A stretch of DNA of 64,000 nucleotides from Palleronia pontilimi (GTDB taxonomy: Bacteria; Pseudomonadota; Alphaproteobacteria; Rhodobacterales; Rhodobacteraceae): positions 123,881-187,880 of the forward strand of contig NZ_JAEKPD010000006.1 of NCBI RefSeq assembly GCF_016412875.1, read 5' to 3'. Made by a program: the position numbers and the translations under genes. This document shows positions 63,904 to 64,000 of this stretch, piece after piece. Numbering within the stretch: position 1 is the stretch's first letter; each line of letters starts with the position of its first letter. The notes beneath the pieces were generated by a model. The model was not told the origin of the DNA and did no database searches. It saw nothing but the letters and a program-made list of their open reading frames with translations.

Positions 63904-64000
63904 GAGCGCTCGTTCTCTCTGGCGGACGCATCGGTAAGCCTCGTCCTGCCTCTGAAGTTGCCTGTCGCTTCCACGGACCGCTTCCGGCATCGCTGGGATG

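Overview
The window is high-GC DNA from an alphaproteobacterium, most likely the Rhodobacteraceae (Roseobacter group). Supporting signs are the gene families and their order: a glycine-riboswitch gcvTHP operon, leuA behind a leucine-rich leader peptide, mreBCD-mrdA-rodA, an FeS-type cryptochrome coupled to a short-chain dehydrogenase, a DUF1127 protein and TRAP transporters. There are also dispersed intergenic palindromes. This placement is inferred from sequence reading only; no database search was run.

Positions 1-44.3 kb look like stable chromosome. In order: the end of a DUF2254 membrane protein; gcvT-gcvH-gcvP behind a tandem glycine riboswitch; transporters (EamA, LysE, SLC13); yebC; a ymdB-type phosphoesterase; mgtE with 5-formyl-THF cyclo-ligase; two purine deaminases (guanine and 8-oxoguanine) around a CAP-domain lipoprotein; a histidinol-phosphatase-like gene; regulators; a Bax-inhibitor-1 protein; a PAS histidine kinase; NAD synthase; an exported protein of about 19 MORN repeats; cryptochrome plus SDR; leuA; the cell-wall elongation operon mreBCD-mrdA-rodA; GST and hydroxyacid reductase; SseB and uracil-DNA glycosylase; a kpsT/kpsE-like pair; and a BON-MscS channel, ending at tRNA-Gln(UUG).

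From 44.4 to about 53.3 kb the content is accessory. A decayed IS3-family transposase follows the tRNA. Next come an exported protein with Glu-Gly repeats and an adjoining PKHD-type dioxygenase. The highlight is a six-gene minus-strand operon (51980-47292) headed by a clear guanidine-I (ykkC) riboswitch at 52081-52180. It encodes a taurine-type ABC transporter, a ureohydrolase whose sequence fits nickel-dependent guanidine hydrolase rather than agmatinase, a His-rich protein and a 57-residue His-containing membrane protein. The reading is guanidine sensed by RNA, imported and hydrolysed, with the two His-rich proteins as candidate metal-handling partners in place of HypA/HypB.

53.3-60.1 kb holds an SDR, two LysR regulators, a small HExxH protein, a polysaccharide-deacetylase/PuuE-like hydrolase and a dctPQM TRAP transporter.

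60.1-64 kb is a lower-GC, partly decayed island on the minus strand: a gene split by an in-frame TAA, the C-terminal part of a nuclease-associated protein, and a stand-alone RNase HI gene directly downstream of a reverse transcriptase with a FIDDF active site. The reverse transcriptase carries a one-base frameshift after its catalytic core. This RT + RNase H cassette is the strongest candidate for a little-described, possibly anti-phage, system.
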